NCBI GenBank assembly: GCA_035631115.1
Contig: DASQJJ010000079.1
Coordinates: 1 to 50,102, forward strand
DNA: 50,102 nt
Direction of reading: 5' to 3'
Source: DASQJJ01 sp035631115
GTDB taxonomy: Bacteria > Patescibacteriota > Microgenomatia > Levybacterales > UBA12049
The notes beneath the pieces were generated by a model. It was given only the letters and a program-made list of their open reading frames with translations. It made no database searches and was not told the origin of the DNA. The position numbers and the translations under genes were made by a program. Below, one piece after another: positions 1 to 9,000 of this stretch. Every line of letters begins with the position of its first letter. Within the stretch, counting starts at the first letter, position 1.

Positions 1-3000
1 CTACTACTAATTCCTGTGAGTCCTGTGATTGCTCCAGATGCTGTTATGTCACCATTATTTGCAAGAGTAAACTTTGTAACACCAGAGGAGGATGCTGTAA
101 AAATATCACCAATAGAAGCTTGTTTATTAACAATAAGTGCAGCGTTTCCACCTGCATCAGAACTAATTACTGTATTGCCAATTTTATCCGGAGTAAAGGA
201 AAGATTTCCATTTCCACCTGTTGCAATTGTTAGTGCTCCGGTGTCAGAAATAGCATGTGATGCAAAAGTTTGTGTAGATCCATTAATGATTGCACCATTA
301 ATGGTGTTGATAGATGTCGCACCTGTTATTGCACCACTTAAGTTAAGAGTTGTGACACCACTGATTGCACCAAGACTTGTAAGGTTGAATGCATTAGAAC
401 TAATAGATACTGTATCCAATGCAGACCCAAGTGTTATGGTGTCGGCAACAGTATTATTATCTCCAATATGAATTATATTTCCTGCATTTCCTGTACCAAT
501 ATTTATGGTCTTTGCATTATTTCCTGTACCAAGATTTACTGTTCCTGTTGTTCCTGAATCAACAGTGACAGTACCACTTGTTCCAGAAGTAAGTGATAAA
601 TTAGTTGCTGCACCTGATGTGATAGCACCTGTTCCTGCAAAGCCTAATGCAGTTGCAGAGACAGAAATAGTATCAAGGGAGGAAACATTACTTACTGCAC
701 CACTATTGATGATTATTCCATTAATTGTGTTTACAGAAGTTGCTGCGGTAATATTTCCACTGCTGGTAACGGCAAAATTAGTTCCTTGAATAACATTAGT
801 TCCATTTGTTGTTCCGAGTGTTAATGTCCCATTACCATTTTGCTGAAGAGTTAATCCAGTATTTGTTGTGGATGGAGAAATAGTTGGATTTGCACCACTA
901 AAGGTAAGGGCAGAAGCAGTGAATGTATTAGTATTAATGGTGCCGTTATTTGTAAGACTCCCTGCAATAGTTAAGTTGCCACTACTTGTGAGAAGATTAT
1001 TTGTGTTAAAGAAATTAATAGCTCCTGTTGTATTATTTCCAAGAGTTAGGGTTTGATTTGCAGTGGTTGCAACAGTACCCGAAGCTGAAATGAATATGCC
1101 GCCATTTACTCCGGCAGAAATAGAGGCAGTTGGTGTTCCACTCGCAACATTATAAAATGCAAACGTTGCAGAAGAGGTTGCATTGCCGCCTAAGAGCAAA
1201 TCGTCGGTAATATTTTTTGGAGATAAAGCACCATTTATTTCATTCCAAAAATTCGTTCCAAGTGCTGCAGGATTTGTCCATGATGGATTTGCGCCTACTC
1301 CATTGGTAACCAAAACGTATCCCGCAGTTGTTGGTGGAAGAACACTCATAATACCTGTTGATGAGAAGTAGGGGATACTGCCTTGTGTTGCTCCAGACAA
1401 ATCTGCGCTTGTTCCGCCGCGCGCGCTACTCAACTGTGCTTCTGTGTTTAGCGTACCCGTTCCGCCGGTTGTATAGACAACACCATTTGTTGCAAGTCCT
1501 GTGAATGAGATAGTACCACTTGATGTAATTCCTGTCCCTCCAGTGATTGCTCCAGCGCCAGTAATGCCACCGCCATTATTTGCAATACCACCAGATGAAA
1601 CAGTAAGTGCACCTGCTGATGTAATAGTGCCAGTCCCAGTTGTTGCAATATTTCCAGATGTTGTCAGTGTTCCTAATTCTGAAATAGTTAATTTGGAAAC
1701 TCCTGCAGATAAGATATTAAGTGCAGTATGCGTTGGACCACTGTCGGTATCGTTAATACTAAATGTATTTGTTGCAGAACCACTATTTGTTGCAGTAAAT
1801 TCTGCATTACTTCCTGCATCTAGAGTAAAGGCAATAGAGCCATAGGTATTATTTGCATCAATTGTATTACCAGCTTGATATGCTTCTTGTAATGTAACAC
1901 CGGTTGCATTTGCACTACATGTTGCCAATTCTCCATTGATATTTCGACAGATTGCTAAAGATCCTTGAGTGAGAGCAGTTGGGTCTGCAAGTAATACGGT
2001 ATCATTAAGATTTATTTTGCCTGCACCATTAGCAACAAGCGTTAATTCTTCATTTGCTCCTGTTGTAATATCTGTTGGTCCTACGCCATTAAATGTAAGA
2101 AGTCCTGTTGTTGTGATTGCGCCAGATTGAATGGTTGGAATATTAACTAAATTACCATTATTATCGATTCTTGTTGTGCCATTTGTTTTGACATTATTGG
2201 ATGCATTTAAGTCTCCAGTCACTGAAAGGTTGCCTGTTGTCCCTGCATCGGTAAGAGTAAGTAATGTATTCGGAATTACTTCTGCGTCTTTGATTGTCAA
2301 TACGCCGTTATTCCCTGCAGTTGCCAAGCTAACAACAGGATTGGTATTGGAGAAGGTCAAAGGGGAAGCTCCAGAAAGAGTGAGTATGCCGGATGCAGAG
2401 ATATCTGTTGCACCTGCTATAGAGCCAGTATTGGTAATACCATCATCATTATTTGCGATACCACCTGTTATATTTGCTCCATTTGCTTGGACAGTGAGTC
2501 CGTTAGCGGATGTGATTGTTCCAGTACCAGTTGTTGTGAGACTTCCTGAAGTTGTTGCATTTCCCAACTCGTCAATACCAAGATTTACTGATCCATCTGA
2601 CTCAATAGCAAAAAGCGTACTATTAATTGCAGTATTTGTATCGTTGATAATAACAGCAGAGGTTGTTGCTGTTCCTTCATTCGTAACAATAAATGAAGAC
2701 GGAACAGCAGTATTTGCTAGTGTAAAGTTAATATCCCGGTTATCGGTTGTAAGAATTGTATTACCCTGATCGTATGCAGATTGAAGAGTTGCAGATGACG
2801 ATCCGGCACTACAAACAACAATATACCCAGTTATTGCGTTGCGGCACAGTGCACTTCCTGAACCATTGGATAAAGTAGGGAGTTGTGTATTAACTCCAAC
2901 ACCTCCAAGAGCAATATAGCTTGTGTTAGAGGTGCCGATATTGACAGCACCATTGGTTGATGTACCCGATCCTGCATTAATGGTAATAGATCCACCGGTT

Positions 3001-6000
3001 GATGTTGTGCCTGTTTCATTACCTGCACTTACAAATACATTCCCACCTGTTCCACTGTTAAGAGCATTTTCAATGGGTTGGATAGTCAGTGAATATCCAG
3101 GCATTATGGTTGTAATATCTGCAGCATTATTTCCCAAAAGGCTCAACGTGCCGCTTGATGAAGCGAGCAAAACATTATCTCTATTATTTTGTAATGCTAA
3201 AAGTGTATTAGGTGTTCCACTAGCATTGTTAATAATGACAGCAGACCCTGATGCAGGAGTTCCTTGTTCTTCTATGTAGAAATTAGAATCAACAATTGAA
3301 TTGGCAAGATAAAATTCAACATTTTTATTGCTTGAAGTGGTAATAATATTACCCAGATTATACGCAGATTGTAACGTTGCTGTTGATGATCCAGCAACAC
3401 AGTACACCAAATTAAATGATCCATCTGTACACAGTGCAGAACCCGCGCCACTATTTAAATTGGCAAAGTTTACCGTAGAGCTAGTATTAAGTGTTGTTGT
3501 CGAAACACCAGTTGCACCAGTAATTGCTCCAGCTCCAGTAATCTTAATTGAAGATGAATTAAGGAAATTGGTGAGTCCTGTGCCAAAATTAATTGCATCA
3601 AAGGTATTATTGGTATGTGCAGTAACATCTTCAAAATTAATCCCTGTTGTTGTATTTGCTCCAGTTCCATTATCAGTTCCAACGAGTGCATAACTTTCTC
3701 CAACAATTCCTACAGTTCCAGATGTTGCCGAGTTGTTAACAATGTATGCAGATCCAGAACTCGTATCTGTTGCAGAATAGAAATTGCGAAGCAGCGGTGA
3801 ATCAAAATCCATATTAAAGGAAATATTATTTGTCCCTGTTGGAGAGAATGTTTTGTCGCCACTAAATGTTTGTGCGCTTTCTAAATCGGCAAGCGTAATA
3901 TTGCCGGTCGGAAGTGTTGCGTTTGTTGGAGAGCCTCCCGTTGTAAGAGTAAGTGCAGAAGCACCAGCAGTTATAAAGTTTTGTCCGAGAGCAAGTGTCC
4001 CAGTTGTCCAGGTTGGAGCATTTATTCCACCAGATAATAATGCCTGACCAGCTGTTCCTTGTCCCGAGAATCCGTATGATGTGCCGGAATTGGAGAAAGC
4101 AATAGATCCTGCAGAGCCAATACCATTTGCATTTGTACCTCCATTTGCAATTCCCAAAACACCAGTAACGGCTGCGCCTTGAGACAAATCAATTGACCCG
4201 AATGCAGGAGTACCTCCTCCAGCTGGCACGCGAAGTACTTCATATGCATTTCCAGCAGCTGTGACAACTGCAGTTGACGACCCATTTCCCAAAACAACAC
4301 CATTGAGTGTGAGTGATGCAAGTCCTGTACCGCCATTGGTAACAGGGAGAAGGGAAGCACCAACATCTGCAGTCAAATCGACAATACTAAATGTTGGAGC
4401 ACCAGTTCCATTGCCATGAAGCACAGTATTTGCTGCTCCTTGTGCAGTTTGGGCAACAACACCAGAACCATTCGTGTAGAGTATTCCTTTATCCGTACTA
4501 AATCCTCCAAGGGTGAGTGTTCCAGTTGCATTACCAAGAGTAACATTACTTCCTGCACCTGTCCCAATATTTGTTGCAGCAGTGCCAGTAGTATTGATAT
4601 TTGTTGCACCAGTAAGAGTGAATCCACCACTTCCTTGGAGTAGTCCTATTCCTGAATTTACTCCAATAAATTGTGCGCTTCCTGCTTTAGAAATAGATGC
4701 TGTATCCGCAATGCCATTGTTGACAACAAGTGCATTTGTTGTGTCAGTTGTTGCTCCGGTTAATTGTATACTCAACCCAATTTGGTCTCCAGAAGAATTG
4801 GAAAGTAATATAGCTGCACCAGTTGCAGTATTGGTAAGAGAGGTGCCAGTAAGACTGAGGAGTGTTCCAGATGTTTGTGCACTGGTAATACTTTGTGAGG
4901 GGGCATTGCTTGTAATAACAGTGCCACCTGTTGTTGTTGGGAAAGTGAATGAGGTAGCATCTGTCCCATTGAGTGTTAATGAATTATTAACAACAAAGCT
5001 TTTCCCAGCTGCAATATTTAATGTATTGGTACCATTGTTGGTAATCGTAAGACCATTAATTGTTCCGGATGCCAATACATTTCCAATACTACTTACTGAG
5101 AATTTGGATACCAATCCGCCACCTGCAACATCTGCACGCTGCAAATCAATAAAATTCCCTGTGTACAGAGCACTAGCAACAGGAGTTGCTTCTGTAATAA
5201 GAATACCTGTTGCAGTATTTGCACCAGCACCAGAAGACGAATCAGAAAGGCTTAGTAAACTCCCACCTTTTGCATTTACTCCGCCAGTGAGATTTCTAGT
5301 AAAGACCACATCATTGGTTGAATATGCACCTCCCAGTGTAGAAGATTGCGTAAGATTGAAAAGACTTCCAACACCTGACTTATTAATAAAGATTGAATTA
5401 TTTGTTGTTGCATCAGTCTGAGCAGAGCTTGGTGCAAGAATGACTCCTGTTGCATTGCCATTTCCTGTACCAGTTGTCAAACAATCAGGGCAGGTAATGT
5501 CGCCATTTGCATCTAAGGTAACAACACCACTTGCTGATACTGCAACAGTACCATCTGCATTGGGAATAGTTATGGTTTTGTTTCCCGATGCTGGTGTTGC
5601 AAAGGTAAGAGTGTTGGTAACGCCAGTATCTGTTGAAGTAAGTGAGGTAACCGCGCCTTGCAAGGTAAGATTTTGGGATTGTGACCCAACAGTAAATGCA
5701 CCAGATGGAGTAATTGATGTGAGTGTCCCTGAAAGTCCACCCGCTCCATCAATAACTAATCCATTAATAGTATTTGTTGCCGTTGGTGCAACTATTGCGA
5801 GTGTTGTATTGAACGCTCCCGTTGCATCAAAGAACGACTTTACTACTTGGCTTGAGTTGGCAACATCAAAAATATGTGGAGTACCTGTACCAGTTGTTCC
5901 ATTAAGTGTTAAAGAAACAGTATTGTTGGCAGTTGGCGTAACAGTATTCTGTGAAGTTGTTGGTGGGACCTGAACAAGACAAGTTGGACATGACGCAGCA

Positions 6001-9000
6001 GCCCATGTCAAAATACCATTTGTTTGTGCTGAAAGGACAGAGCCATCGGCAGCAGGTGCACTCGTTGGAAGGGTATATGTAATATTACTTGCTCCTTGGT
6101 TACCTGCTTGGAAAGTTGTTGTTCCGGTTGCTGCCGAATTGGTAAAAACCAGCTGTCCTGTTGTGCTGTTTGCAGTCCCTAAGGTTGCAACTCCGCCACT
6201 GGTCACACTAAAATTGGGAGTGGTAATGCCACCACCGTTGTTAACAGTAAATTTCGTTACGCCACTACTTGATGCTGTAATAAGATCTCCATTGTTATTA
6301 TTATTTATATTAAGCGCTGCATTGTTACCAATACCACCACTTACAGATAGAATTGCAGGAGTATTACTTGATGAGCCAACAAAAACGCTACTTACTGGTG
6401 TTGTGGTAAGTATCGTTTGGCCTGTTCCATTTGGCGTGAGCGTAAGATTGCCATTTGCACTGGTTGCTAAGGTGAGTACACCGCTATCAATAATTTGATG
6501 TGATGCAAATGTCTGCGTTGAAGAATTTATAATTGCTCCATTAATGGTGTTGGTTGTTGTTGCTGCTGTTATGGCACCCAAATTGTTGACTGCGAAGTTG
6601 GTCCCCTGAACAACATTTGTCCCCGTTGCTGACCCAAGCGTTAATTGTCCGTTTCCATTTTGCTGAAGCGTGAGTCCTGTGTTGACTGTACTTGGTGAGA
6701 TGGTTGGATTTGCTCCAGAGAAGGTAAGGGCACTCGCACTCAGTGTATCAGTGTTGATGGTTCCATTATTGGTGAAAGTTCCTGCTATCGTAAGGTTGCC
6801 GCTTGCATCAAGAGTATTAGACGCAGAGTAGAAATTAATATTGCCGCTTCCTGCATTCAAATTAAGCGCAGTTGCTCCAGTTGTATTGCCAACAGTAATA
6901 GTTCTTGGGGTGCCATCAGATCCAACATTGATTGCGCCAGTGGTACTGGTTCCTAAGGTTAATGCTTGATTTGCAGTGGTGGAAAGTGTTCCATCTGCCG
7001 TGAGATACAGACCACCAGCAATACCGGCCGAGATAGATGCTGTCGGAATGCCACTTCCTACATTATAAAAAGCAAATTTTGCACTGGACGTCGATGTTGC
7101 TCCCAGAAGAAGATCGTCTGTGATAAAGGTGGGGGAGAGAGCGCCATTATTTCGTTGGAAGAGATTGGTGAGTACGGAGCCACCACTAGTGATTGTTCCG
7201 GTACAATCTAAATTACCAGTTGCGTTATAGACTGTACAGCCAGTATTGCCTGTACCTCCAGCAATATTGACATCTCCAGTTGATACGCCGGCAATATTTA
7301 CTACTCCAGTGGTGCCTGCATCGAGCGAAATATTTGTTGCAGGAGTGCTTACTGAAATACTTGGAGCAGTAGATGTAAAGGTAAGTGCTGTTGGAGATGT
7401 AGTAATACTGTCTATGCTTGCAACACCGGTGAGTACTCCACCCGTTGTCACATTAAGCCCTGTTGAAGTAAGTGCAAATGTACCGGTTGCATTGCCAACA
7501 ACGGTATTTGCACCAGCACCAGATGAAAGGGTTGTGTCCCCGGTTGACGAAAGAGTGGTAAATGCACCAGTACTTGGGGTGTTTGCGCCTATGGCAGTAC
7601 TATTGATGCCTGAAGCTGTTGTATTGAAATTACTGGATGTAAAAGTAAGAGCGTTAGCACCTGTATTAATTGACGAAGCGGTAAGTCCTGTTAGACTCAA
7701 CGCACCAGAGGTGCCAGTAATATTCACTGCACCTGTTGTTACTGTGAGTCCAGTACCAAATGTACCAGTCGTTCCTGCTTGTACGCTGCCTGCCAATGTA
7801 AGATTTCCTGCATTGGTTAAGGTATTAGACGCAGAATAGAAATTAATGTTGCCGCTTCCTGCATTCAAATTAAGCGCAGTTGCTCCAGTGGTATTGCCAA
7901 TAGTAATTGCTCTTTCAGTCGCATCTGCTCCAAGCGAGATTGCTCCAGTGGTACTTGATCCAAGGATAAGAGGTTGACTATTGGTTGTTGCAAGTGTTCC
8001 ATCTGCTGTTACATATGTTGCGCCAGTGATTCCAGCAGACAAAGAAGCAGTTGGTATGCCGAAGGCTACATTGGAGAATGCAAATCGCGCTGCAGATGTT
8101 GCTGTTGAACCTAAGAGTAAATCATCGGTGTTAAAGGTTGGGGAAAGTGCGCCATTACTTCTCTGAAAAAGATTACTTAAGATATTGCCATTGCTGCTTA
8201 TTGTTCCGCTACACAACAGGTCACCACTGCTATTTGTCACGGTACATCCGGTACTTGTATACCCTCCTGCTAGGTTGACATCGCCAGTTGATGCTCCTGC
8301 AATATTTACAGCACCTGTTGTGCCTGCGTCAATATTGATGTTGGTAGCAGGAGTGCTTACAGAAATAGTTGGTGCAGTACTGGTAAAGGTAAGTGCTGTT
8401 GGAGAGATTGCTATGGTGTCAAGTGAAGAAACGCCTGTGAGTGCACCTCCTGTTGTCACATTGAGGCCAGTTGACGTAAGCGCAAATGTACCTGTTGCAT
8501 TACCCACTACGGTATTTGCACCCGCTCCAGAAGAAACAGTTGTATCTCCAGTGGAGGAGAGTACAGTAAATGCACCTGTACTTGGGGTTGTTGCGCCTAT
8601 CGCAGTATTGTTGATTCCTGTTGCAGTTGTATTAAAATTACTGGAAGTAAAGGTAAGTGTATTTCCTCCGGTACTAATTGATGATGCACCCAAACCTGCT
8701 AGGGTAAGAGTACCAGATGTGCCAGTAATATTTACTGCTCCAGTTGTGACGGTAAGTCCAGCGCCAAATGTACCAATTTGTCCAACAGTAAGATTTTCTC
8801 CAACGCCGACTCCGCCCGCAGCAACAATTGCACCTTTTGAAGGAGATGTTGATGACGTGGCATTTGTCGTGACAATTGTTCCTGAAGTTGTTGCATTGCC
8901 CAATTCGTCAAGCGTAAGATTTGCTATGCCATTTGACTCAAGAATAATTGAGTTATTAATTTGTGAATTTGTGTCATTAATGACAAGTGCTGGGGCAGTG

